DNA of 64,000 nt from Chryseobacterium caseinilyticum (GCF_014837145.1 NZ_JACYFS010000001.1:992001-1056000), one strand, 5' to 3'; shown: positions 50,508 through 61,328, counted from the stretch's first letter. Program-made: numbers and translations. The notes: generated by a model from the sequence alone, not told the origin.

Positions 50508-51854
50508 ATGTTTGAAAATAAGAATTGGCGGGTGGTATCTCTGATTACCATTTGTTTCGGTATATACTTTATTCTCTCGGTATTGAGTTTTGCTTTTGGT
50601 TTCAGCTGGGAACCATTCGAAAAAGTAAATCTGATTACCGATGTTTTTAAAAAAAATGACAGAGAAAGTACAGAGGCAGGGAAATTGGCAAAATCAGATC
50701 CTAAAAAACAAAATTTAGCTACAGATTTTGAGCTGTATAAAAAACCGGATCTTATCACGCGTTTTTACAAAGATCAGAATGTAAATGTACTTCCCCATTT
50801 TTCGGAAAAACTTCATCAGATCAAATCCACAGGAAAAGGGAAACTCAGAATTGCTTATTTCGGCGACAGCATGATTGAAGGTGATTTGCTTACCCAGACT
50901 CTCCGTCAACTTCTTCAGAAAGAGTTTGGCGGTTATGGTGTAGGTTTTCTTCCCGTGCAGACCAATGTGGGAAGTTTCAGAAAGACTGCGTCCATTAAAG
51001 GCTCCGGGTGGAAGACCACTAACTTTATGGATAAAGGTGCAAAAAACATGTACATTTCAGGGTTCAGTTTCAGCGGACTGGGAAATTCTGTACTGACGGA
51101 TAAATCGGTTTCATCTGCCCAAACTTTGCAAAAATATCTACTCTACGGAAACGCAGGTGGGGGAAGTATCAATTTCAATGGCAGCAATGTAAGGCTGAAC
51201 GGAAATTCTCTCGTTAATTCTCAGTTGCTTTCCTCAGATACTTTGGCAACGGTTAATTTCAAAAGTAATTCTGCAGCAATGCCAGTCTACGGGATGAGTT
51301 TTGAATCTGAAAACGGAATTATTCTCGATAATTTTTCATTCAGAGGAATTACAGGAATTGAATTTAAAAAAATTGATGAAGACTTTTTGAAAGCTGTTCA
51401 GAATTCCAGTCAATATGATCTGATTGTTATGCAATATGGTGTAAACCTTCTCTGGAAGCCTGATACAGAAGATTTTTCATTCTACACCAAAAATATGAAA
51501 CCTGTACTGGAAAAATTTAATAAAGCTTTTCCGAAAACAGACATTCTTCTTGTAAGCAGCGCCGACAGAGCCTTTATGTACAACGGAACGTACGAAACCG
51601 CAACCGGCCTCCCAAATGTTCTGGAAACTCAGGCACAACTGGCTTTTGATTATAATCTGGCATTTTTCAATCTGTTTGAAACGATGGGCGGGAAAAATTC
51701 AATCGTAGGCTGGGCATTGCAGAATCCACCTCTGGCGAATAAAGATTACATTCATCCCAATGCAAAAGGAACTGATGTTCTGGCTCAGAAAATTTATCAG
51801 GCGCTTATCAAAGATTACAAAAAATACAAACCAACTACCCCAACAGCAAAATGA
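50508..51854 (+). CDS. Membrane-anchored SGNH/GDSL hydrolase-like acetyltransferase partner
   Basis: 448 aa. One N-terminal membrane helix (about 10-33) holds a periplasmic SGNH domain. The nucleophile Ser121 lies in IAYFGDSMIEGD and the Asp413-x-x-His416 pair in KDYIHPNAKG. GGYGVGFLPVQTNVG is also typical of this group. With the next gene, a MBOAT acyltransferase overlapping by four bases, it would receive or move acetyl groups on a cell-surface polymer. Confidence 0.8.
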   Translation: MFENKNWRVVSLITICFGIYFILSVLSFAFGFSWEPFEKVNLITDVFKKNDRESTEAGKLAKSDPKKQNLATDFELYKKPDLITRFYKDQNVNVLPHFSEKLHQIKSTGKGKLRIAYFGDSMIEGDLLTQTLRQLLQKEFGGYGVGFLPVQTNVGSFRKTASIKGSGWKTTNFMDKGAKNMYISGFSFSGLGNSVLTDKSVSSAQTLQKYLLYGNAGGGSINFNGSNVRLNGNSLVNSQLLSSDTLATVNFKSNSAAMPVYGMSFESENGIILDNFSFRGITGIEFKKIDEDFLKAVQNSSQYDLIVMQYGVNLLWKPDTEDFSFYTKNMKPVLEKFNKAFPKTDILLVSSADRAFMYNGTYETATGLPNVLETQAQLAFDYNLAFFNLFETMGGKNSIVGWALQNPPLANKDYIHPNAKGTDVLAQKIYQALIKDYKKYKPTTPTAK

Positions 51855-53512
51855 AACAGTTAGAAAATCTTTTTTCTTCATTTGACTGGAATGCTTTTCT
51901 GAACCAGTTTCTATATGATCCAAAAAATCCTTTGCTATTCAACAATGGTTTTTTTGTATATTTTTTCACACTCTTCATATTGCTTTTTTTCCTGCTGAAA
52001 AATCATCACACGGCAAGAAGATATGTTTTTACATTTTTCTCCCTTTACTTTTTTTATAAGGCGAGCGGATGGTTTGTAGGATTGGTGGTGGTTTCAGCGC
52101 TCATTAATTTTGCATTATCCAATCTTATTTACAGATCAAAAGTTAAATCGGGAAAGACCTCGCTTTTGGTTTTAAGTATTGTGATCAACCTGGCGATTTT
52201 GTTTTATTACAAGTACACCAATTTTTTCATTACAATTTCCAATGAAATTTTTACGACAGAACTTCATCCTTTGCATATTATCTTGCCAATCGGGATTTCG
52301 TTTTTCACGTTTGAAAATTTAAGCTACACCATCGACGTTTACCGCGGAGATTTTGAACCGGCGAAAAAGTTCACAGATTATTTACTTTTCCTGTCGTTTT
52401 TCCCAAAACTGATGATGGGACCGATTGTAAGAGCACACGATTTTGTTCCGCAAATCAATAAACCTTATGTCATTTCTGAACGGGATTTCGCAATGGGGTT
52501 TTATCTCATTGTCTCCGGATTGATCAAAAAACTCGTTATATCAGATTATATCACACTTAATTTAGTTAATTACATCTTTGATACGCCCTCACTTCACACC
52601 GGACTCGAAAATTTATTCGCAGTTTATGGTTATGCAATGGTAATTTATTGTGATTTCAGCGGCTACAGCGATATTGCAATTGGAATTGCGCTATGGTTAG
52701 GTTTTAAAATTCCTGCCAACTTTTTCTCACCTTATCAAAGTAAAAATATTACAGAATTTTGGAGAAGATGGCATATTTCACTGTCTTCGTGGCTGAAAGA
52801 TTACCTTTACATTCCACTTGGCGGAAACAGAAAATTCTCTGTTGCTTCGATTATTTTTGTTACTTTATTTTTAGTCGGCGCATTTTTAATGTCGGTGAAT
52901 TTATTTAAATTAAATTATACATTCGCCTCTCTCGTTGCAATAGTTTTACTTTTAATATTTCTGCTTCCCGCCATTATTACCAAAAACTCAAAAGGAATTG
53001 CCGCCAATTTCAATCTTCTGACAACAATGCTTTTAGGCGGTTTCTGGCACGGTGCAAGCTGGAATTTCATCATTTGGGGAGCCATTCACGGTATCGGACT
53101 TGGACTTCATAAAATCTGGATGCTTCTCACCGGGAAAGCTTTGTCAGGAATTAATAATTCTGTGGTTTACAGAGTAATAATGGGAATTTTCACCTTTCAC
53201 TTTGTCTGTTTTGGGTGGATATTTTTCAGAGCAGAAAACTATGATGCTGCCATCACCATGATCAATCAGATCCTTTATAATTTTGATGCCGAAGTATTCT
53301 TACCGTTCTACGACAATTATAAAAAAGTGATCTGGATGATTGTTTTTGCGATGATGATCCATTTAATTCCGGATGATTGGGCAGAAAAAGGAGTTGCTAA
53401 ACTAAAAACAGTTCCACTCACGGCATACATCATTGTATTTTTTGGATTTTTAATTCTCTACGGATATTTTAAATCTGCAGAACAGGTTTTACCGATTTAC
53501 CTTCAGTTTTAA
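51851..53512 (+). CDS. MBOAT-family O-acyltransferase (AlgI/PatA-like)
   Basis: 553 aa with about twelve membrane segments. Marks are LPIGISFFTFENLSYTIDVY, FLSFFPKLMMGPIVRAHDF, YCDFSGYSDIAIGIALWLG, TEFWRRWHISLSSWLKDYLY and the catalytic His400 in GGFWHGASWNFIIWG. Proteins of this group carry acetyl groups across the inner membrane for O-acetylation of alginate or peptidoglycan. Flanked by two SGNH genes; acceptor polymer unknown. Confidence 0.92.
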   Translation: MKQLENLFSSFDWNAFLNQFLYDPKNPLLFNNGFFVYFFTLFILLFFLLKNHHTARRYVFTFFSLYFFYKASGWFVGLVVVSALINFALSNLIYRSKVKSGKTSLLVLSIVINLAILFYYKYTNFFITISNEIFTTELHPLHIILPIGISFFTFENLSYTIDVYRGDFEPAKKFTDYLLFLSFFPKLMMGPIVRAHDFVPQINKPYVISERDFAMGFYLIVSGLIKKLVISDYITLNLVNYIFDTPSLHTGLENLFAVYGYAMVIYCDFSGYSDIAIGIALWLGFKIPANFFSPYQSKNITEFWRRWHISLSSWLKDYLYIPLGGNRKFSVASIIFVTLFLVGAFLMSVNLFKLNYTFASLVAIVLLLIFLLPAIITKNSKGIAANFNLLTTMLLGGFWHGASWNFIIWGAIHGIGLGLHKIWMLLTGKALSGINNSVVYRVIMGIFTFHFVCFGWIFFRAENYDAAITMINQILYNFDAEVFLPFYDNYKKVIWMIVFAMMIHLIPDDWAEKGVAKLKTVPLTAYIIVFFGFLILYGYFKSAEQVLPIYLQF

Positions 53513-53513
53513 A

Positions 53514-53552
53514 AAATAAAAACCTGCAGATTAATTTTCTGCAGGTTTTTTA
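53514..53552. terminator. Bidirectional terminator between MBOAT and SGNH genes
   Basis: AACCTGCAGA and TCTGCAGGTT form a ten-base perfect stem with A- and T-runs on both sides. The SGNH stop codon lies in the loop. Confidence 0.85.
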
Positions 53553-54850
53553 ATCACTTTCCAAATAGCTTCAGCTTGTTTTTCATAGCCTGGTTTCAGG
53601 TAATGAACGCCATCGCCACTTGCCTCTTTTCTTGCCTGAGCTTTCTTGAAAGAACCTTTTCCACCCGTTGCTTCAAAGAGATTAAAGAAAGCAACGTTGT
53701 TTTGTCCCGCACTTTCCTGAATCCAGCTGATTACTTCAATCGTTCTTCCTTCCCTTGGTGAATTATCCGGCGGACCGATCAGTAAAACCGGAAGATTTGG
53801 ATTTTCATTTCTGAATTTAGAAATTACGTCAGTTACATTTTTTTGAAATTCTTCTTTTTCAACTTTTCCGAAAGCTTCGTTTGTTCCCAAAGCAATAATC
53901 AGAATATCTGACTTCATTTTTGAAAGTTGCTGAAGCTGAAGCGGATACTTCAGAAAATCACTGTATGTTGCGCCGTTCACTCCAACAGTATTAAAAACGA
54001 CACCTTTATTCACATTTTTAAGAAACTGAAAACCATAAAACGTATTTCCATCCGGATGATTGGTTTTTATCAGAAAAACATTCTGAGGCTTTTTAAAATC
54101 AATTTCAGTTTTTGAACTGGCGAACTTATACGAACCTATTTCGTCAATATTCTGCTCAAAATCAGGATTATAATTTAAAAAATTCCTTTCAACTTTATAA
54201 ACAGCGCCTTCTTTAGGCTTTAAAATCTTTTCCCCATTCATTGCGCGCAGTTTCGTTGTCGTTGTGTTATATTTAGAGACAATTTCATGAAAAGTCTGAT
54301 TTGCCGAAGCTGTATGATTCAGTCTTTCAGTTTTTTTCTGAACAAAATCTTTCAGCGGCTGTCGTTCATTATACAGTGAAAAACTTCCTTCATTCATTTG
54401 AGCATTATTGTAAATCACAACCTTTTCGAAACTGTCTTCAGGATTTTTGAAAGAAATTTCCAAAAAAGATTCTTCTTGATTTCCAATCACAAAACCTGCA
54501 ACACCGATTTCCGGAAAAAGTTTCTGTTCATGTACCAACCTGAAGGTTTCCCATGCCTGATTACTTGCAGACGAAAAATCCTCAGCACCATTTGTATTAG
54601 CAACCTGATACGGAAAGACCAGTCCGCGACCTGCATTTCCGTACTGATCCTGAAATTTTTTCCGAAGATAACCGGTCAGATGATCAGCCTGAATATGAGA
54701 ATCTCCGATAAAAAGAATTTGCGTAACCTGATTTTTGGTTAACTTTTCAAAGAAAGGTTTTAAAACCATCTCATTTTCAATAGTTTGTGCTCTTGCACTT
54801 AAAGAGAATGCGATAAAAGCCGCTGATAAAATCGTAAGAGAAAATTTCAT
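53531..54850 (-). CDS. Secreted SGNH/GDSL hydrolase-like protein
   Basis: 439 aa with signal peptide MKFSLTILSAAFIAFSLSAR. Nucleophile Ser51 lies in ILFIGDSHIQADHLTGYLRK, and Asp413/His416 in GDGVHYLKPGYE. DILIIALGTNEAFG is the third SGNH block. GNAGRGLVFPYQVANTNGAE is shared in type with the anchored SGNH protein at 50.5 kb. Probably removes or transfers acetyl groups outside the inner membrane. It converges on the MBOAT gene. Confidence 0.85.
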   Translation of the reverse strand: MKFSLTILSAAFIAFSLSARAQTIENEMVLKPFFEKLTKNQVTQILFIGDSHIQADHLTGYLRKKFQDQYGNAGRGLVFPYQVANTNGAEDFSSASNQAWETFRLVHEQKLFPEIGVAGFVIGNQEESFLEISFKNPEDSFEKVVIYNNAQMNEGSFSLYNERQPLKDFVQKKTERLNHTASANQTFHEIVSKYNTTTTKLRAMNGEKILKPKEGAVYKVERNFLNYNPDFEQNIDEIGSYKFASSKTEIDFKKPQNVFLIKTNHPDGNTFYGFQFLKNVNKGVVFNTVGVNGATYSDFLKYPLQLQQLSKMKSDILIIALGTNEAFGKVEKEEFQKNVTDVISKFRNENPNLPVLLIGPPDNSPREGRTIEVISWIQESAGQNNVAFFNLFEATGGKGSFKKAQARKEASGDGVHYLKPGYEKQAEAIWKVIKKPAEN

Positions 54851-54922
54851 GATGTGAATTTAGAAATTTTTATCTGAAATTTATTCTATCCAAATGGAAT
54901 ATGTTGGTTTCATTTTAAACCG

Positions 54923-54930
54923 TAAATTTG
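54923..54930 (+). promoter_or_regulatory. -7 box of the radical SAM gene
   Basis: TAAATTTGC with TTG at 54904-54906, 16 bases upstream. Transcription would start near 54937, only a few bases before the TTG start codon. Confidence 0.45.
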
Positions 54931-54940
54931 CAAAAAATTT

Positions 54941-57130
54941 TTGTTGAAAGATCTTCTGCTCATTACTCCGCCTTTTACGCAACTCAATACGCCCTATCCT
55001 GCTACAGCTTATATCAAAGGTTTTTTGAATACAAAAAATATCTCAAGCTTTCAGATCGATTTGGGAATTGAGGTAATTCTGCAGTTGTTTTCGCGAAAAG
55101 GTCTGCACAAAATTTTTTCAGAAAATATCAGTCTTCATTTAATTTCAGAAAATTCCCAACGGATTTTCAGTTTAAAAGATGAATACATCAAGACGGTCGA
55201 TCAGGTGATTTCTTTCCTTCAGGGGAAAAATCCGACGCTGGCAAGACAGATCTGTTCGATGAATTTTTTGCCCGAAGCATCAAGGTTCAATCAGTTGGAT
55301 GATATGGAATTTGCTTTCGGAAACATGGGTTTGCAGGACAAAGCCAAACATCTGTCTACATTATACTTAGAAGATTTATCTGATTTTATAGTTGAAGCTG
55401 TAGATTCGGATTTTGGTTTCAGCAGATATGCTGAAAGATTGGGTAAATCGGCAAATTCTTTTGATGAGTTATACTTGAAAATTACAGGAAACAAAACATT
55501 TATTGATGAAATAACTTTAGAAATTCTTGATGAAAAACTAAAGATTGTTCAGCCGAAACTTGTATGTTTTTCAGTTCCTTTTCCCGGAAATTTATATTCT
55601 GCTTTTCGCTGTGCGAAGTTGATCAAAGAAAAATATCCTCACATAAAAACTGCGATGGGTGGCGGTTTTCCGAATACGGAACTGAGGGAAATAAAAGACA
55701 AAAGAGTTTTTGAGTTTTTCGATTTCATCACTTTGGATGACGGCGAAGTTCCATTGGAATTGCTATGCGAAAATTTAGATAAAAGGGAAAATTTAGAATT
55801 TAAAAGAACTTTTTTACTTGAAAATGAAGAGGTTGTATATATAAATAATTCCAAAAGACACGATTACAAACAGGCAGATATCGGAACGCCGGATTATACT
55901 GATTTACAGTTAGATCAATATATTTCGGTAATTGAAATTGCGAATCCCATGCACAGTTTATGGAGTGACGGACGGTGGAATAAACTCACGATGGCGCATG
56001 GTTGCTACTGGGGCAAATGTACTTTCTGCGATATTTCTTTAGATTACATTAAAATTTACGAACCGATTTCAGCCAAAATTCTGGTTGACAGAATGGAAGA
56101 ACTGATTGCTCAAACCGGCGAAACAGGATTTCATTTTGTGGATGAAGCCGCTCCACCAGCATTGATGCGGGAAGTTGCCCTCGAAATTCTGAGAAGAAAT
56201 CTGGTTGTGACGTGGTGGACCAATATCCGTTTTGAAAAAAGTTTTACAAGAGATTTATGTTTTCTGCTGAAACTTTCTGGTTGTGTTGCTGTTTCCGGTG
56301 GACTGGAAGTGGCAAGTGACCGCTTGTTAAAATTGATCGACAAAGGAATTTCTGTAGAACAGGTTGCCAAAGTAACAAGAAATTTCACAGAAGCCGGAAT
56401 TATGATTCATGCTTATCTGATGTACGGTTACCCGACTCAGACGGTTCAGGAAACAATTGATTCTCTGGAAATGGTTCGCCAGCTTTTTGAAATGGGAATT
56501 TTACAGAGCGGCTTCTGGCACCAGTTTGCAATGACTGCCCACTCGCCGGTCGGTTTAAATCCTGAAGAGTTTGGTGTGACGCCATTAAAACAGGAAATTG
56601 TATTTGCCAACAACGATATTGATTTTACAGACAGAACCGGAATCGATCACGGAAAATTCAGTTTTGGATTGAAAAAATCTCTTTTCAATTATATGCACGG
56701 AATCAATTTTGAAATTCCTCTGCAGGATTGGTTTGATTTTAAAATTCCAAGAACAACGGTTCATCCCGATTATATTCACGACTGTTTGCTGGAGGAAGAT
56801 GATTTTACATTTAAACCCAATTCAAAAATACTGTTTTTAGCTAAAAATGTAATCGCTGAGAATCGTTTAAAAAAGAAAAAACAAACTGAATATCCGTATA
56901 CGAAAATTACAGTCCATTTGAAAACAAATGTTGTAAGCATCGATCTGGAGCCTGGTCACGCAGAATGGCTGATGAAAATGATGAAGGAAAATTATGTAGA
57001 TCAGTCTCAAAAAATTACGCTTCAGCAACTTAAAACTCAATTTGAAAATACTTCCGAAAATTTTGAGTTATTTTGGTTTTCAAAACCGATACAGCAGTTG
57101 AAAGAAAATGGTGTGATTTTGAGTCTTTAA
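54941..57130 (+). CDS. B12-binding-domain radical SAM protein
   Basis: 729 aa. The start is TTG at 54941 or 54944, since the conserved opening KDLLLITPPFTQLNTPYPAT begins at once and no ATG is near. A cobalamin-binding-like Rossmann domain lies at about 205-310 (VCFSVPFPGNLYSAFRCAKL, AMGGGFPNTELREI). The radical SAM cluster is Cys355, Cys360 and Cys363 in GCYWGKCTFCD, spacing CX4CX2C rather than CX3CX2C. SGGLEVASDRLLKLIDKGIS and MYGYPTQTVQETIDSLEM follow. Reaction unknown; a methyl transfer or ring change is typical of the family. Confidence 0.88.
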   Translation: MLKDLLLITPPFTQLNTPYPATAYIKGFLNTKNISSFQIDLGIEVILQLFSRKGLHKIFSENISLHLISENSQRIFSLKDEYIKTVDQVISFLQGKNPTLARQICSMNFLPEASRFNQLDDMEFAFGNMGLQDKAKHLSTLYLEDLSDFIVEAVDSDFGFSRYAERLGKSANSFDELYLKITGNKTFIDEITLEILDEKLKIVQPKLVCFSVPFPGNLYSAFRCAKLIKEKYPHIKTAMGGGFPNTELREIKDKRVFEFFDFITLDDGEVPLELLCENLDKRENLEFKRTFLLENEEVVYINNSKRHDYKQADIGTPDYTDLQLDQYISVIEIANPMHSLWSDGRWNKLTMAHGCYWGKCTFCDISLDYIKIYEPISAKILVDRMEELIAQTGETGFHFVDEAAPPALMREVALEILRRNLVVTWWTNIRFEKSFTRDLCFLLKLSGCVAVSGGLEVASDRLLKLIDKGISVEQVAKVTRNFTEAGIMIHAYLMYGYPTQTVQETIDSLEMVRQLFEMGILQSGFWHQFAMTAHSPVGLNPEEFGVTPLKQEIVFANNDIDFTDRTGIDHGKFSFGLKKSLFNYMHGINFEIPLQDWFDFKIPRTTVHPDYIHDCLLEEDDFTFKPNSKILFLAKNVIAENRLKKKKQTEYPYTKITVHLKTNVVSIDLEPGHAEWLMKMMKENYVDQSQKITLQQLKTQFENTSENFELFWFSKPIQQLKENGVILSL

Positions 57131-57173
57131 AATTTAAGATTCAAGATTTGAGATTTGAGATTTGAGATTTAAA
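57127..57173 (+). repeat. GAGATTT-type repeat after the radical SAM gene
   Basis: Right after the stop codon, six imperfect 7-base units including three consecutive GATTTGA copies. No second arm, so no long hairpin. Confidence 0.5.
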
Positions 57174-57359
57174 GATATTAAATGTATTTTCAATTCGGAT
57201 CGACAGGATTAAATTATAAAAACATTCTGAGATTCCTGAGAATAACCTAAAGAAAAAATTCTGAAAAAATATTTTCAGAATTTTATTTTTTACAGAAGCG
57301 TAGCTATTTTATGACAAGAAAATAAACGACTACATTTTTTTTCAGAACGATGAAGAAAT

Positions 57360-58190
57360 TTATTTTTTATCTTTTTCAATTCCATCTCTCACAACTTCAC
57401 CAACAGTTACCTTTTCCTGAATTTTTATAAAGTTCGGATCCATGATTGCCATTCTTTCGGCAATGGCTTTGTAAGTCGGAAATTTCAGAATGGAAGCTCT
57501 GCCAGACATTTCCCTGTAGAGAGTGAATGTTTTGCCACCTGCACTTTTGAGTTGTTTTGTTGTGGTAATATATCTTCCGATGTACTTACTTTTAGCATCA
57601 TAAATTTCAATATCTACAAATGTTTTATCTGAAATAGTCTCTTCAGAACCAAAACTTACGGGCAGATTTGTAAAATAACCTACTGGTTTTCCGTTGCTTA
57701 AAATTTCACCAACATTGTTTACGGTAATATTTAATCTGTCAACTTTCGATTTTATGGTGTAGGCATCTTTGGTCCGGTTATCAAATTTTCGTTTAGGAGA
57801 ATTTGTGAAGATGGCATCCAGATTTTTAATATTGATTCCTCTGTTGTCGATGACTTTAAGTTCTTTGATGCAGGTAAAAACTGCAGATTTTTCTTCACCC
57901 GAAAATGCTGATGGAGAAACATAATCCATCTCAAGTGTTTTATCCTGATTGTAAATACGGTTGAGTTTGATGTAGCTGTCGCGCACAGAATCTGTTACGC
58001 TTTTGTCGACAAATTCTATGGTGTACATTGGAGTTTCCTTCAGATCCATGAATGTGTAAATTCCACTTTTGTAATTCACTTTGGCAACGTGAACACCATC
58101 AATCGTTACAATTCCTCTTTTGGTTTTGATAATCTGGCCATTAAAAATACTGCTGCAAACGGAAAATAAGATGACGAAAAATATTCTCAT
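57360..58190 (-). CDS. Hypothetical secreted protein
   Basis: 276 aa. Signal peptide MRIFFVILFSVCSSIFNGQI. The mature part repeats short strand-turn patterns (KRGIVTIDGVHVAKVNYKSG, then GEILSNGKPVGYFTNLPVSF) and ends in a Lys-rich tail. I recognise no family. Its 3' end lies after 229 gene-free bases from the radical SAM gene, and its 5' side is 86 bases from atpC, beyond the atpC terminator. Confidence 0.7.
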   Translation of the reverse strand: MRIFFVILFSVCSSIFNGQIIKTKRGIVTIDGVHVAKVNYKSGIYTFMDLKETPMYTIEFVDKSVTDSVRDSYIKLNRIYNQDKTLEMDYVSPSAFSGEEKSAVFTCIKELKVIDNRGINIKNLDAIFTNSPKRKFDNRTKDAYTIKSKVDRLNITVNNVGEILSNGKPVGYFTNLPVSFGSEETISDKTFVDIEIYDAKSKYIGRYITTTKQLKSAGGKTFTLYREMSGRASILKFPTYKAIAERMAIMDPNFIKIQEKVTVGEVVRDGIEKDKK

Positions 58191-58220
58191 GAAGACAGTT
58201 TATGATTTGGTTGAATAAAA

Positions 58221-58246
58221 AAAAAGTGTAACAAAGTTACACTTTC
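58221..58246 (-). terminator. Terminator of the atpD-atpC operon
   Basis: AAAGTGTAAC and GTTACACTTT form a ten-base stem, with nine T residues following on the minus strand. Confidence 0.88.
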
Positions 58247-58276
58247 CTTGAAAATATATTTAGCTTTTCAATTTAA

Positions 58277-58558
58277 TTATTCGCAAAGAATGATTCCTTT
58301 GTTATGATTAAACTCTACAACACCGCTTTTGATCGGGAAAGAAAAAATAGAATCTTTATCATTTTCTTTGGTAAGGTTTTTAGCAAAAGCTTCGTCCACA
58401 GACTGTGTAAAAAGTTTTACTTTACCACCAACGAGTGAAGAAACAATCCCTGCGTGATTTTTCATAATATGAAATTCACCGTTTTTCCCGGGAAGCAAAA
58501 CTGAGCTTACTTCTCCTTCAAAAACTACGTGTTCCGGTGTTAAAATTTTTATGATCAT
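58277..58558 (-). CDS. atpC: F1 ATP synthase epsilon subunit (short form)
   Basis: 93 aa from MIIKILTPEHVVFEGEVSSV; an upstream start would read through a repeat. Only the N-terminal beta-sandwich is present (VLLPGKNGEFHIMKNHAGIV). The C-terminal helical hairpin that inhibits ATP hydrolysis in E. coli is missing, as is usual in this phylum. It follows atpD by 79 bases across a hairpin. Confidence 0.92.
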   Translation of the reverse strand: MIIKILTPEHVVFEGEVSSVLLPGKNGEFHIMKNHAGIVSSLVGGKVKLFTQSVDEAFAKNLTKENDKDSIFSFPIKSGVVEFNHNKGIILCE

Positions 58559-58562
58559 ATAA

Positions 58563-58626
58563 ACAAATTTGAAATTTGATGTTTGAAATTTGAAATTACC
58601 AGGAATCTCAAATTTCAAATCTCAAA
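58563..58626. repeat. Hairpin-forming GAGATTT-type repeat between atpD and atpC
   Basis: The left arm (about 58566-58590) and right arm (58604-58627) are near reverse complements over about 23 bases, with roughly 12 bases between. Both arms are made of AATTTGA/GAGATTT words. In the mRNA it would separate atpD from atpC and could tune their ratio. Confidence 0.6.
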
Positions 58627-58637
58627 TTGTTATTATT

Positions 58638-60196
<1,559 letters not shown>

Positions 60197-60306
60197 TTGC
60201 TAAAAAAAAGATTTTTATCATACTTTTTTACTAATTTACCAATCTAACAATGGATCAGTTTACCAATAATTTTTCCCGAAAATATTTGAATTTACTGCAT
60301 TAATAT

Positions 60307-60338
60307 ATTGTTACACTATTACATTGGTACATTGTTAC
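60307..60338. repeat. Four tandem 8-bp repeats in the ribF promoter
   Basis: ATTGTTAC, ACTATTAC, ATTGGTAC, ATTGTTAC in direct succession, followed at once by the -7 region. They cover the -33 area. Confidence 0.7.
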
Positions 60339-60354
60339 ATTATCTTTATATTTG
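60324..60354 (+). promoter_or_regulatory. Promoter of ribF
   Basis: TTG (60324-60326), 20 bases, TATATTTGC from 60347. Start of transcription would be near 60361. Confidence 0.5.
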
Positions 60355-60372
60355 CAGTCAAATTTTTTCAGG

Positions 60373-61293
60373 TTGAAAGTTTTCAAAAATTTTAGCGATT
60401 ATCAGTCTCAGAAGCCTTTGGCGCTGTCTCTAGGAATGTTTGACGGGGTTCATTTGGGGCATAAAAGCATTATTGACGAACTCACTAAAACAGGTTCTGA
60501 GAAAAATCTTGATACCGCAATTCTTACTTTCTGGCCTCATCCGAGATTTGTTTTTAATCCCAATGAAGACTTAAAACTTCTCAATACATTGGAAGAGAAA
60601 CAGGTTCTGATGGAAAAATATGGTGTAAACAATCTTTTTCTTAAGGAATTTGACGAAGAATTCAGAAATCTTACCGGAGAAGAATTTGTAAGACAGATTT
60701 TAGTTGAAAAACTCAACGTAAAATATCTGATCGTTGGCTACGACCACGTCTTCGGAAAAAATAAAAGCGGAAATTTTGAATTGCTGCAGAAACTTTCAAA
60801 AGAACTCGGCTTTGAGGTTGAACAGATGGAAGCCATCAACATTCATGAAAACAACATCAGCTCGACCAAAATAAGAAATGCCCTTCTGGCTGGAGATATA
60901 AGAGAGGCCAACGAAATGCTCGGTTACTCCTACTCTGTTTCCGGAACTGTGGTTCATGGGAAAAAATTAGGCAGAACCATTGGCTATCCTACCGCTAATA
61001 TTGAAACCGCATCATTAAAGCTTTTGCCTAAAAAAGGGGCGTACATCGTAGAAGTTTTTGTGAAAAATCTGCAGTACAGAGGAATGCTGAGTGTGGGAAC
61101 AAACCCAACGGTAAATGGAGAAAAATTAACAGTTGAAGTTTACATTCTTGACTTTGAGCGTGATATTTATGATGAAAAAATCACTGTGAAATTCAGAGAT
61201 TTTCTTCATGAGGAAATTAAGTTTGAAGGGATTGAAAAGTTGGTAGAGAGATTGGATGAGGATAAAAGACTGACGGAGGCTTTTTCGTTTTAA
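60373..61293 (+). CDS. ribF: Bifunctional riboflavin kinase / FMN adenylyltransferase
   Basis: 306 aa. It makes FMN and FAD. The start is taken as TTG at 60373 (KVFKNFSDYQSQ); a TTG at 60352 overlaps the -7 box, and there is no nearby ATG. The adenylyltransferase domain has LSLGMFDGVHLGHKSIIDEL and HNNISSTKIRNALLAGDI-like EDNNISSTKIRNALL; the kinase domain has GTVVHGKKLGRTIGYPTANI and GMLSVGTNPTVNGEKLTVEV. It is divergent from atpD. Confidence 0.93.
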   Translation: MKVFKNFSDYQSQKPLALSLGMFDGVHLGHKSIIDELTKTGSEKNLDTAILTFWPHPRFVFNPNEDLKLLNTLEEKQVLMEKYGVNNLFLKEFDEEFRNLTGEEFVRQILVEKLNVKYLIVGYDHVFGKNKSGNFELLQKLSKELGFEVEQMEAINIHENNISSTKIRNALLAGDIREANEMLGYSYSVSGTVVHGKKLGRTIGYPTANIETASLKLLPKKGAYIVEVFVKNLQYRGMLSVGTNPTVNGEKLTVEVYILDFERDIYDEKITVKFRDFLHEEIKFEGIEKLVERLDEDKRLTEAFSF

Positions 61294-61328
61294 ATTTTCC
61301 CATTCTTTATCATACTAATCTGTAGTTA

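Noticed and set aside
60352..60372. Upstream TTG start for ribF
   Set aside because: It lies within the -7 promoter box TATATTTG, so it would not be in the mRNA.
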